A stretch of 64,000 nucleotides of DNA from a virus. A program made the position numbers and the translations under genes. The notes under the pieces are model-generated. The model did no database searches. It worked only from the letters and a program-made list of their open reading frames with translations, and was not told where the DNA came from. Of the stretch, positions 55,373 to 63,784 are shown in pieces; the first letter of the stretch is position 1, and each line of letters starts with the position of its first letter. The stretch spans positions 1-64,000 of IMG/VR virus record IMGVR_UViG_3300029448_004877; one strand, written 5' to 3'.

Positions 55373-55891
55373 TTATAGTGTTATAGTATAGCTACTGTAT
55401 TTAAAAGTCACATCAAATGTGGGTGGCACTACATCTGAATCACTAGTATTTAGCTGTATTGGACCAATGCTAATTGGAAATATGTCCTTGAATGATATCT
55501 GAATATTAGCGTTTTTATTGCTATCTAGTATGATCAACGATGCATCTGACATGCTACCTTTGCCATCTGAACTCAGAGTTGTAGCTCCTCCTACAGTAGG
55601 AGAATTCAGCCCTGCGTATCCTTCAAATCCTTCTGCCCTAGCAATAGCAGTAAGCCAGTCTGAACACTCTCTAAACGATGCTAAATTTTCATCTGCAACA
55701 AGAGTGATATTCAAATCATCAAAGATAAGTTTATCACCTGGTGTATAGATGTTCTTAAATGGAGTTGGTCTTTCTGCATATCCAGAGTTAAGCCCAGGAA
55801 CGTTGGCTTGTTGTACATAGAACTCTGTGTTAGGTAATCTATTGATCACTAACTTAAACTCTACTGGCGATAAGAAATTTGATGTTGACAT
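55373..55891 (-). CDS. gp19-like tail tube paralogue next to gp23
   Basis: 172 residues from the ATG at 55891. F-L-S-P-V-E-F-K-L-V-I-N-R-L-P-N, V-P-G-L-N-S-G-Y-A-E-R-P-T-P and P-G-D-K-L-I-F-D-D-L place it in the gp19/tube-like superfamily. The C-terminal F-D-V-T-F-K-Y-S-S-Y resembles the true gp19 end. Located outside the tail cluster; perhaps a baseplate-tube adaptor. Late promoter upstream. Confidence 0.8.
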   Translation of the reverse strand: MSTSNFLSPVEFKLVINRLPNTEFYVQQANVPGLNSGYAERPTPFKNIYTPGDKLIFDDLNITLVADENLASFRECSDWLTAIARAEGFEGYAGLNSPTVGGATTLSSDGKGSMSDASLIILDSNKNANIQISFKDIFPISIGPIQLNTSDSDVVPPTFDVTFKYSSYTITL

Positions 55892-55919
55892 GATATCCTC
55901 TATCAAAGTTATATAGTAC

Positions 55920-55927
55920 TATTTATA
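55920..55927 (-). promoter_or_regulatory. T4-type late promoter of the gp19-like gene
   Basis: Perfect TATAAATA on the minus strand, 29 bases before the gene and right after the gp23 terminator. Confidence 0.8.
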
Positions 55928-55932
55928 CAGAC

Positions 55933-55960
55933 AAAAAAAAGAGGCTCCGAAGAGCCTCTT
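55933..55960 (-). terminator. Strong terminator after gp23
   Basis: Minus-strand 9-bp stem AAGAGGCTC/GAGCCTCTT with TTCG tetraloop followed by eight U residues. It ends major capsid transcripts. Confidence 0.9.
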
Positions 55961-55992
55961 TGAAGTAAGTTGGGTTATCCCCAATCTTATTT

Positions 55993-57258
55993 TTATAGCA
56001 AGTTAGTAACTGCGGTACGTCTGTAGTACACGTTGGTGTTGGCAGAAAGTGCGCCATTTCCAACAGTTGTACCTTGAGCGAATGGGTTAGAAACCATTCC
56101 GTAACGAGTCTTGAAGCCCAACTTCGACTGGAAGCTGTTCTCACCAACTGCACGAACCATCTGTAATGGCACATATGGGCAATAGAAAAGTCCGGCATCA
56201 AATGCGCTTGAACCTTTATAACCTACTACCATGTAGTTTGCACCAGCATATGGATCGATGTATACTCTGAAGCGACCGTTCAGAACACCAGCAAAGGTAT
56301 TGCCTGTGTCATCTGGGTTCAGATTGTTAGAGTTAAGAGCAGGTGCGTAATCAAGAACACCAGCCATTTGAAGTGCAGATGCAACATCAGATGAACAAAT
56401 GATCATGTTACCTTTTCCTCTACGAGTGTCTTTAGCGATTTGATTCGCTTCTTTCTCGATTTGGAACATCAAGCCTTTGAACTTCTCTACTGACCAACGG
56501 CCATTTGCGTCAACGTCTAGGTTGAATGTACCGTTAGAAGCAACTCCACCTTGAGAACCAGCAACAGCGTTTGAGTACACTGTACGGATTACTTCACGGT
56601 TGATTTCAGCAAGCAACTCAGCAGACAACATGTTTGCCAACTCAGTCTCAGCATCCAAACCATGGATAGCTTTAAGGTCTTGAGCAAGCTCAGTTGTGTA
56701 CTCTGCTTTCAATGCACGTGACTTTGCAGTTACAGATACTTTTTCGATTGAGAAAGACATCTGAGCAAACTCAGCCCCGGCACCATCGCCAAGTGCTTCT
56801 GCGTCAGCAGTAGCAAGGCCAGTACCAGTTGTTTCTGATCCTGCACCCAATGCGTTAGCATGAGTACCAGTACCAGAGTAATCGGTATCTGCTTCGCCGT
56901 AGAAGGCTTCTGGCTTACCAGACGTGTCTTCGTACTTAGAACGCATAGCGAAGATCAAGCCAGTTGGGCCAGTCATCGGCTGTACGCCTGCGATATCATA
57001 TGCAACCAAGTTAGGCATTGCACGGCGTACTAGAGAGATCAGTACGGGATCATAGTTCGCCACATCACCAGTTGCGTTAGCAGGTGCGGCTTCGTTCAGT
57101 AAAGATCCATTGCCAAGACTTTCGCCTTCACGCATGGAAGTTTCAGTGTTCTCCAAAAGAGTAGCTGTTACGGCCGCTCTGTGAGAATCTTGGATGCCGG
57201 GCAGAGCGCCATGCTCTAGAATCGGCTTCCACTTTTGCATTAGTTCTTCATTTCTCAT
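55993..57258 (-). CDS. 23: Major capsid protein (gp23)
   Basis: 421 residues. The N-terminal delta domain ends with a gp21 site L-L-N-E56/A57, so the mature form is about 365 residues. V-S-V-T-A-K-S-R-A-L-K-A-E-Y-T-T-E-L, N-M-L-S-A-E-L-L-A-E-I-N-R-E-V and C-terminal K-L-G-F-K-T-R-Y-G are the gp23 fingerprint. Forms the head lattice. Own late promoter and strong terminator. Confidence 0.97.
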   Translation of the reverse strand: MRNEELMQKWKPILEHGALPGIQDSHRAAVTATLLENTETSMREGESLGNGSLLNEAAPANATGDVANYDPVLISLVRRAMPNLVAYDIAGVQPMTGPTGLIFAMRSKYEDTSGKPEAFYGEADTDYSGTGTHANALGAGSETTGTGLATADAEALGDGAGAEFAQMSFSIEKVSVTAKSRALKAEYTTELAQDLKAIHGLDAETELANMLSAELLAEINREVIRTVYSNAVAGSQGGVASNGTFNLDVDANGRWSVEKFKGLMFQIEKEANQIAKDTRRGKGNMIICSSDVASALQMAGVLDYAPALNSNNLNPDDTGNTFAGVLNGRFRVYIDPYAGANYMVVGYKGSSAFDAGLFYCPYVPLQMVRAVGENSFQSKLGFKTRYGMVSNPFAQGTTVGNGALSANTNVYYRRTAVTNLL

Positions 57259-57292
57259 TGTGGTTCTCCTTTTTTGAGATTTTACTTAGTAT

Positions 57293-57300
57293 TATTTATA
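57293..57300 (-). promoter_or_regulatory. T4-type late promoter of gp23
   Basis: Perfect TATAAATA on the minus strand, 35 bases before gp23. Confidence 0.85.
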
Positions 57301-57305
57301 AAAAT

Positions 57306-58238
57306 TTATTTTGCGGCAAAGCGGCCAAGCGATTCCGCATAACGAGCAACAGACGGATCAACGTATGTTACCTGCTCTGCTTCTTCCGCAGTCTCTTCTT
57401 GTAGAAGATCGGTTTCATCTTCTTGCACAGCAACAGGAGCTTGTTCGGCGAAGTAAGAAGTTTTAATGGCTTCTACTTTAGTCGTAAACTCTTCTACTGA
57501 TTCATAAGATACGCCTTCTGAGAGAACACGCAATTTTTCGACTTGAGTGTCTGTTAAGTCCTCAGAAATAGTTTTGAATGCGATGTCAAGGTCAGCCTTT
57601 TCTTTCGCTTCACGAACTTCAATCATTTGCTCAACGATGTCGTTGTACTTAGAAGTAGACTCTTCGAGTCTGCTTTCCAACTCAGCAACTACATCGACTT
57701 GCTCATCATCGATTTCCATGTTATGCTCAATAACAAGACCTTTGATACTTGTCAGTAGTGATTCAGCGACCTCAACTTTGATGTTGCTTTCGACTTCAAC
57801 CTTGTTGTCTTCCATCCAGCTTTCTACAACGTAGTCTAGATATTGGTCAACTTTTTCTACCAACTCCTCCACAGTAACATTAACTTGTTCCTGCAGATCA
57901 CTTTCAAACTTTTCTTCTAGTGAAGCTTTCTCAGCAATCACTTTTTCTTGTACAGCGGCTTCGAAGATTGCTACTGTTTGTGTTTTAAAATCTTCAGACA
58001 ATTCGGTGCCTTCAAATAGACGCTCGACTGCTTCTTTCAGTCCTTCGTCATTTGAGCCCTGTGGTGTTTTTACATCGTCTTCGATGTTATCTGCTTTCGG
58101 GTCGGCTGCCTTTTTAACATCGCCTTTGCGCTTTTTGACAGCGCCGCCAGCAGGTGTTACAGGATCAGCCGCAACAGAATCTTCACCAGTTGCTTTGGCT
58201 TCGTCCAAGTCTAGATTCTTTTCTAGTTCTTCACTCAT
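57306..58238 (-). CDS. 22: Prohead scaffold protein (gp22)
   Basis: 310 residues, highly acidic and helical (long coiled-coil stretches such as V-E-S-N-I-K-V-E-V-A-E-S-L-L). gp21-type cleavage sites L-D-E13/A and L-S-E/G are visible. It forms the core that shapes the prohead and is degraded on maturation. Position between gp21 and gp23 is as in T4. Confidence 0.9.
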   Translation of the reverse strand: MSEELEKNLDLDEAKATGEDSVAADPVTPAGGAVKKRKGDVKKAADPKADNIEDDVKTPQGSNDEGLKEAVERLFEGTELSEDFKTQTVAIFEAAVQEKVIAEKASLEEKFESDLQEQVNVTVEELVEKVDQYLDYVVESWMEDNKVEVESNIKVEVAESLLTSIKGLVIEHNMEIDDEQVDVVAELESRLEESTSKYNDIVEQMIEVREAKEKADLDIAFKTISEDLTDTQVEKLRVLSEGVSYESVEEFTTKVEAIKTSYFAEQAPVAVQEDETDLLQEETAEEAEQVTYVDPSVARYAESLGRFAAK

Positions 58239-58274
58239 TTGGTTTCTCCTTTAATAGTAGGTGTTTATCTATTA

Positions 58275-58282
58275 TATTTATA
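58275..58282 (-). promoter_or_regulatory. T4-type late promoter of gp22
   Basis: Perfect TATAAATA on the minus strand, 37 bases before gp22. Confidence 0.82.
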
Positions 58283-58286
58283 AAAA

Positions 58287-58982
58287 TCATGTTTTTGACA
58301 ATGAACTTACAAATTTTTCGAAAAGAGCGGCAGCTTTGATCTCAAGTTCTCTTGTAGATACTCTTGCTGTCTCTTTAATCTCCTCTTCAATTTGATCAAA
58401 TGCATTTGCCATTGTCCACGAAGAAGATGCTACATCGTAAACCCAGTCTACGCCTTCCATTACACCCTTTACGAATGCGTCTGGCGCTGATGGGTCTGCA
58501 ACGATATCTCCGGCAGTAGCTAACATAAAGTCGCTCTGCACTTCCATAACGCCATCTTTATTCTGCTTAATTGAACCCATCCCACGTGAAGAAATCCCAA
58601 CAAGACCGCCTTCATCGATAAGATTTTTAACAATCTTACCCATAGGTGTTTCCATTATCTTGGCTCTACCGACAATGTTAGAACCTTCTTTTCTTAAATC
58701 TGTGAACATGTGAGACACACGATCAAGATTGATAGTAGGACCAGCAGGATGACCCAGTTCTCCGTATGCTCTATTTTTAGAAACATAAGATTCGTTATAA
58801 CGCTTAGTCTCAGCTTCTAAAATAGATGCTGGATATAAACGTCCATTTCTGTTTTTGATATCACCCTGCATGATGATACCTTCGATGAAATAGTTCTTTC
58901 CTGTTTTTTCGCCTTCTTCGTTTAGAATATCTTCTTGTAGATATTTTACGTCTTCAACGATTTCTTTAATTAGTAATGTCAT
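58287..58982 (-). CDS. 21: Prohead protease (gp21)
   Basis: 231 residues. H78 in G-E-L-G-H-P and S131 in V-G-I-S-S-R-G are the catalytic residues of this herpes-protease-like fold. G-R-L-Y-P is the conserved start of the family. It cleaves head proteins after L/I-x-E during maturation, a specificity matching sites seen in gp22, gp23, gp68 and the 17.6-25.5 kb proteins. Confidence 0.93.
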   Translation of the reverse strand: MTLLIKEIVEDVKYLQEDILNEEGEKTGKNYFIEGIIMQGDIKNRNGRLYPASILEAETKRYNESYVSKNRAYGELGHPAGPTINLDRVSHMFTDLRKEGSNIVGRAKIMETPMGKIVKNLIDEGGLVGISSRGMGSIKQNKDGVMEVQSDFMLATAGDIVADPSAPDAFVKGVMEGVDWVYDVASSSWTMANAFDQIEEEIKETARVSTRELEIKAAALFEKFVSSLSKT

Positions 58983-58983
58983 G

Positions 58984-59442
58984 TTACTTGCCTGCCGTCA
59001 TTGCAAATTGAACGATCTGCATAAACTTTCTACTATCGTCTAGCATGCCTTCAACTTTCTTTTTGTTAGATCCATTCAATTGCTTATGCATCGAAAGAAT
59101 CATAGATGCTGTGGTCAAGTCAACCTTTTGCTTCTTGCCGTCTTTAAACTTGACGTGTCCGATTGATTTGGTCTTAACAATTTTAGCCAAATCTTCAAGA
59201 ACACCCTCAACAATGATCTCTTCTTCAGCTTCAATCTCTTCATAGACTTCTTTATCTTGACCTTCTTCACGATCCGCTTCACGCTTCTTTTTCTTCTTGC
59301 CTTTAATTTCGCCTGAAAATTGGTCATCAGGTGCGACAGGATGATCACGTTTGTCAACGATATGTTTGTCTAAAAAATTCTGCTCATCAGGAGACTTAGG
59401 TTTATCTACAGTCTCAGCAAGCATTTCCTTAAAGCTTTTCAT
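58984..59442 (-). CDS. 68: Prohead core protein (gp68-like)
   Basis: 152 residues. Starts M-K-S-F-K-E-M-L-A-E/T, a capsid-targeting peptide like those of T4 internal proteins, and has a second gp21 site I-V-E79/G. A Lys-rich middle (K-G-K-K-K-K-K-R) is followed by an acidic part and a helical end. Position next to gp21 is as in T4. Confidence 0.82.
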   Translation of the reverse strand: MKSFKEMLAETVDKPKSPDEQNFLDKHIVDKRDHPVAPDDQFSGEIKGKKKKKREADREEGQDKEVYEEIEAEEEIIVEGVLEDLAKIVKTKSIGHVKFKDGKKQKVDLTTASMILSMHKQLNGSNKKKVEGMLDDSRKFMQIVQFAMTAGK

Positions 59443-59451
59443 TGTTGCCCC

Positions 59452-59637
59452 TTACTCTTCGTCTGTTACTGCTTCTGCGTCTGGTTCTAATTCTGGCACT
59501 TCGCCAGCTCCAAACATATCAGCATATTTTGTTTCGATAGCAGATGTCATTTTGTCTGCCATAATGCTCTGAAAAGAAGACTCGAATCCTGTTGCGTCTT
59601 TATCCATCGCATGTTTAATTAGTTCTTTCACACTCAT
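59452..59637 (-). CDS. 67: Prohead core protein (gp67-like)
   Basis: 61 residues. Starts MSVKELIKHAMDKDATGFES, with a helical core and very acidic C-terminus (E-L-E-P-D-A-E-A-V-T-D-E-E). Size, charge and place between gp20 and gp68 match T4 gp67. Confidence 0.82.
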   Translation of the reverse strand: MSVKELIKHAMDKDATGFESSFQSIMADKMTSAIETKYADMFGAGEVPELEPDAEAVTDEE

Positions 59638-59661
59638 AACTATCTCCTCTTTTATATAACT

Positions 59662-59669
59662 TATTTATA
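59662..59669 (-). promoter_or_regulatory. T4-type late promoter of the gp67-gp68-gp21 operon
   Basis: Perfect TATAAATA on the minus strand, 25 bases before gp67. Confidence 0.82.
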
Positions 59670-59685
59670 TTTTATTACAACTAGT

Positions 59686-61254
59686 CTATACGATCTTATG
59701 TTCTGTTCCGAAATCGATGCCTGAATCTGAATCATTGTCATCATCAGTTGATTCTTCTTCATCTTTGATGTCCTGATTCATCTTTTCGATTTCATCTTCT
59801 GTCATATACAATACGTTTTTACGTACCCAATCTGTCGAATAGTACTTGCCGGTGTACTCATCGATATCTCTAAGTAAACCTAGTCGCTCTCTCAAAATCT
59901 CACTTGTTTTCAATTCTTCAAAGTGATTATCACTCATGAAGTCATATCGGAGATTAGATTGAATTACAGCCCAATCTTCTGGAGCAATAACTCCTTTTAA
60001 TATCAACTGCTTCTCTAAAATTTTGTCAAATAGAGTAGCAAATCTTGCTCTTAGTCTGTTAATAAACTTACTAAACTTAATCTCATCTCTTGAGATTTCT
60101 GATGCTCTACCCAAAGAAAATCCTGCGTCAGATTCCATTCTTGAGATAGGAACATTTAATGCTTTCATTAAACGCTTCTGAAAATATAAAACATCATCAA
60201 GTTCGCCTAAGTTCTGACCACCAGGTAGAGTTGTAATCTCAGTTCCTCTACCGCCTTCACGTCTAGGTAACCAAAAATCGTCGGTCATTGACATATGCCT
60301 ACGATCATCTTTTACATCACCTGTTGCCATATCATAGACTAAGCGATTTTTATGCTTAGTCATCATATCACGTAAATATTGCTCTGCTTTCATTTTAGGC
60401 AGATTACCTACGTCAATATAAAAGATACGTCTCTCTGGCGCTCTTGAAATTCTGTAAATAACAACTGCGTCTTCCATCATACGCAATTGATTTAAAGGCT
60501 TATAAGCCTTATGTAAATGTGATAGTACTAGTGTACTATTCTCGTTAAGTAGTCCTGAGTTGGCATTTACGATTGAATCTTTTGCAATCTTAAGCCCTGC
60601 CATCCCGCCTTGTGTACTACCATCTGCAAAACTTTGTGGCCTACTACCACTGATATTATTGAATCCCTTTTCACTGTAAACGTAATATTCGTTCTTAACC
60701 TTCTTCGTTACAGCTTGATTGTCTTTATCGCCAATCTTATCGTTTTTATATTCACGTACTTTTCTAAGTTTTCGTGGATCAATATATCTTAATTCTTGAA
60801 TGCCCTTTTTAGGAGCTTTAACGTCAATCATAACATGATAGTTGATTCTTCCATCAACATACCACTTCTGAAATGTTTCGTATCCAGTGTTTGAGAAGTC
60901 TAATAACTTAAGAACTCCATCAAACTCTTCTCTAATCTTCTTCTTAATGTTATCAGGCTGATCTAAATCATCTGTAACACACTCTACAACTTTCTGATCA
61001 TTTGATATAGAGATTGCTTCATTAACAACATCGTCAACTGCTTGAGAAACTTCAGGCTGTTGTAACATAGTTCTATATTTCTGAACAAGTTCTGCTTCTG
61101 ACTTTGCAGTACCGTCCATATCCAAAAAAGTACTAATTCCAGTACCAGTTGCGGCGATATTTACTGCGCCGTCGTCAGATTGAGGAGTGACAAAAGACGG
61201 AATGTTATCATTCTCGTCCTTCTTCCTCTTTATTTCAAAGCCAAATAAATCCAT
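59686..61254 (-). CDS. 20: Portal protein (gp20)
   Basis: 522 residues. V-V-N-E-A-I-S, Y-H-V-M-I-D, R-Y-I-D-P-R-K-L-R and V-I-Y-R-I-S-R-A-P-E-R-R-I-F-Y-I-D-V-G-N-L-P mark the gp20 portal. D-D-F-W-L-P-R-R-E-G also matches. The last 35 residues are acidic. It forms the DNA-entry vertex and initiates prohead assembly. Confidence 0.96.
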   Translation of the reverse strand: MDLFGFEIKRKKDENDNIPSFVTPQSDDGAVNIAATGTGISTFLDMDGTAKSEAELVQKYRTMLQQPEVSQAVDDVVNEAISISNDQKVVECVTDDLDQPDNIKKKIREEFDGVLKLLDFSNTGYETFQKWYVDGRINYHVMIDVKAPKKGIQELRYIDPRKLRKVREYKNDKIGDKDNQAVTKKVKNEYYVYSEKGFNNISGSRPQSFADGSTQGGMAGLKIAKDSIVNANSGLLNENSTLVLSHLHKAYKPLNQLRMMEDAVVIYRISRAPERRIFYIDVGNLPKMKAEQYLRDMMTKHKNRLVYDMATGDVKDDRRHMSMTDDFWLPRREGGRGTEITTLPGGQNLGELDDVLYFQKRLMKALNVPISRMESDAGFSLGRASEISRDEIKFSKFINRLRARFATLFDKILEKQLILKGVIAPEDWAVIQSNLRYDFMSDNHFEELKTSEILRERLGLLRDIDEYTGKYYSTDWVRKNVLYMTEDEIEKMNQDIKDEEESTDDDNDSDSGIDFGTEHKIV

Positions 61255-61265
61255 AGTTAATCCTC

Positions 61266-61291
61266 TAATAAAGAGGGAGAACCATTCTCCC
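61266..61291 (-). terminator. Possible terminator between gp19 and gp20
   Basis: Minus-strand hairpin GGGAGAA/TTCTCCC with a 3-base loop followed by TCTTTATT. Moderate U-run, so partial read-through into gp20 is likely. Confidence 0.52.
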
Positions 61292-61308
61292 CCCTAATTA
61301 TCGCCCAA

Positions 61309-61863
61309 TTAAGCGTTAGTGCCGCCGTTGCCAGTGATTCCACCGTCAACGTTCCACCAATCGTATTGGAATGTCACATCAAATCTTTCGATATCGTCTG
61401 TAGTGTTCCAGTCCATAGCAATTGAAGCAACTGCTGTGGGAAACAGACCATTAAAGTTATACGTTCTTAAAGGTACACCGGTTTTCGAATACTGAGTGAT
61501 CTGTGCTTGTGACTTGTACTCAGAACTTGCCGCTGTTGCCAACTGTCTTGTATTACCTTCGTGTGCATTGATTGAAGCCATCCAGTTTTCCATCGCATTG
61601 CGAATTAGGAAGTCTTCATCGTTCATGATAGTGACCGTCCATTCAGCGAATGTTCTGTCACCTGCGATTTTTACTTTACGACCGAAATACGGAATTTCGA
61701 TTGTGCCCAGAGTACTCTCTGGAATTGCTGCCGCCTGTACCATGAAAGGTGTCTTTAGATCCGCTATTGCATTTACAGGATTTGTAATCTGTACTTGAAA
61801 CAGCGATGCTTTAGCACCCCCGAAGGTCAGTTGGCTTTTAATTTCATTAATGTTGAAAGCCAT
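61309..61863 (-). CDS. 19: Tail tube protein (gp19)
   Basis: 184 residues. I-P-Y-F-G-R-K-V-K-I-A-G-D-R-T-F-A-E-W-T-V-T and N-E..E-R-F-D-V-T-F-Q-Y-D-W-W are tube-protein hallmarks. It polymerises into the inner tail tube beneath the gp18 sheath. Between gp18 and gp20, as in T4. Confidence 0.95.
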   Translation of the reverse strand: MAFNINEIKSQLTFGGAKASLFQVQITNPVNAIADLKTPFMVQAAAIPESTLGTIEIPYFGRKVKIAGDRTFAEWTVTIMNDEDFLIRNAMENWMASINAHEGNTRQLATAASSEYKSQAQITQYSKTGVPLRTYNFNGLFPTAVASIAMDWNTTDDIERFDVTFQYDWWNVDGGITGNGGTNA

Positions 61864-61885
61864 TATTCATATCTCCTTTGATTAA

Positions 61886-61893
61886 TATTTATT
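61886..61893 (-). promoter_or_regulatory. Probable late promoter of gp19 (7/8 match)
   Basis: AATAAATA on the minus strand, 23 bases before gp19. Overlaps the stop of gp18. Confidence 0.5.
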
Positions 61894-63715
61894 AAAACTG
61901 ACCTACTACTTCAGAAAACTCTACACCCGATCTAACGGCTACAAAGTTAAGCTGGATGAAGTTGATAGAACGTGCCGGCTTGATGAAGATATCTCCAACA
62001 AACTGATTACTATCAATGACATTCGAGGTATTGTTAGTTTCATCACAAACAACTCTGAAGTCATAGATACCACGTCTACCTTGAACATCTCGCAAGAAAG
62101 GCTCAACTAGGTTCTTAAACTGGGCTCTCGTAAAGTCATCGTTGAATTCAAACAATGTAGACTTAGCGGCTACACCAATTGCTTTCTCAAGAACAATAAA
62201 CAGTCTACGCACGTTAATTCGATCAAATGCTGAAGTTGTCGGTGCAAATGTTTTGTCGCCGAATAACACTGTGCCTTGACCTGGCTGTGTAATGACTGGA
62301 TTAATTTTTGCCTTGTAAAGCACATCTCTTTCAGCTTTAGCCGGATTCAACTGTAACTTAACAACATTCTTGATGTTTCCTCTACTGTAACCAGCAGGTG
62401 AGAACCAAGGATCTCTCACATCGTCTGTTCTCGCACAAAGACCAGCTATATCAGCGTTCAATGGGATCCAACGATAAACATCTGCGTATTTGTCATACTG
62501 ATATTTATATCCGCTGTCAACGACTGCAAATGTAGAAGCAGTGAGTCCTGCGGCAAAAGCTGTCATATTAGCAACAGTTAAATCAGATAATTCTGGTGAA
62601 ATAAATGCTACGCAATCTTTACGAACTTCACACACATTGTTGATAATGTGGTTTGCAAGAGTTGATCCTTTTGCTTTGCCTTGAATGATGAGTGATACAT
62701 CTACGTCTGCTGGATCTGTGTATAAGTTGTATCCAGCAATAACATCGCCTACAGTGATGTTAACTTCGTCTAGGCCATCAGATCCAGATGCAAGAGTTGC
62801 TTGACCGAAAGTCAATGATGCTTGAAGAACCGCTTGAGCAGGAGTACATGAGATCCAATCAGAACGATTTGTGAAAACGTCTGGTGAGAAATTAGTAGAT
62901 CCGTCTGGATTCACTGCCGCAGATGCTGTATCAATATCTTCAAAAATTTCTAAAATTGTGCCAGCGGTGCCACTGATTTCCCCATCATTATCACGTACAA
63001 CAACGTGCATTCTTGTTGCAGTTGAAGGAGTACTGTCAAATAAGTCTGCGTCTCCCCACTGAGTGCTGAATGTTGAGGCGTATTGCGCTCCATCAGCAGG
63101 ATTATATCGTCTGTCGAAAGTGATTGTTCTTTGAAACTTACTAGCATCTCCAGCGTCTGTGGTTGCGGCTGAAATTGCAGAAACTACAAGTTCAATTCCA
63201 GTAGATAATACAATTCTATCGCCTACAGAAAGATAAGTTGGATCAGTGTTAGCTACCAGTCCTGAAATGATACCAGTAGTAGCATAAGGTTCAATAGTTA
63301 GAGTATCTGATCGAGCAGTAACTCCCATATTCGCACCCACACAGTGCGAAACTTGAATAGAGTTACCTAATTTGCCTTTATATTTTGCATTAAAGTTTGT
63401 TCCAGTGGCAGCGGCTGCTGTCGCATCTGTTACACGTGTTACGTATAGTGCATCACTATAAGCTAAAAAGTTTGCGGCAGAAAACCATGTTTCATAGTTA
63501 TTCCACAGAGTAGTTAGACCTGCATCAGTATAGTAAGAAGCAGGCTTGCCAAAGCGATTCGCTAAGTCCTGTTCTGATGTTACTAAAATGCGTTGATCTT
63601 CTGGACCCCAACGAAAAACGCCTGCGATAGCGCCTTCAGTTGTTGCTACAGCGGGGACGACATTCGTTAGGTCAATTTCGCTGATATTAACGCCTGGACT
63701 TGTTTGAAAAGCCAT
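61892..63715 (-). CDS. 18: Tail sheath protein (gp18)
   Basis: 607 residues. The opening S-P-G-V-N-I-S-E-I-D-L and C-terminal R-R-L-F-I-V-L-E-K-A-I then F-V-G-D-I-F-I-K-P-A-R-S-I-N-F-I-Q-L-N-F-V match contractile sheath proteins. It forms the contractile outer tail. Internal variable domains are beta-rich. Confidence 0.96.
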   Translation of the reverse strand: MAFQTSPGVNISEIDLTNVVPAVATTEGAIAGVFRWGPEDQRILVTSEQDLANRFGKPASYYTDAGLTTLWNNYETWFSAANFLAYSDALYVTRVTDATAAAATGTNFNAKYKGKLGNSIQVSHCVGANMGVTARSDTLTIEPYATTGIISGLVANTDPTYLSVGDRIVLSTGIELVVSAISAATTDAGDASKFQRTITFDRRYNPADGAQYASTFSTQWGDADLFDSTPSTATRMHVVVRDNDGEISGTAGTILEIFEDIDTASAAVNPDGSTNFSPDVFTNRSDWISCTPAQAVLQASLTFGQATLASGSDGLDEVNITVGDVIAGYNLYTDPADVDVSLIIQGKAKGSTLANHIINNVCEVRKDCVAFISPELSDLTVANMTAFAAGLTASTFAVVDSGYKYQYDKYADVYRWIPLNADIAGLCARTDDVRDPWFSPAGYSRGNIKNVVKLQLNPAKAERDVLYKAKINPVITQPGQGTVLFGDKTFAPTTSAFDRINVRRLFIVLEKAIGVAAKSTLFEFNDDFTRAQFKNLVEPFLRDVQGRRGIYDFRVVCDETNNTSNVIDSNQFVGDIFIKPARSINFIQLNFVAVRSGVEFSEVVGQF

Positions 63716-63765
63716 TTCTCATTTCTCCTTGTTTATTTTGTAAGTTATAAACTTCTTTATTTCTA

Positions 63766-63773
63766 TATTTATA
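63766..63773 (-). promoter_or_regulatory. T4-type late promoter of gp18
   Basis: Perfect TATAAATA on the minus strand, 51 bases before gp18, immediately after gp17. Confidence 0.83.
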
Positions 63774-63784
63774 AAAACAGCAAT

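Noticed and set aside
62502-62509. TATAAATA inside gp18
   Set aside because: Inside a structural gene far from any start; chance match.
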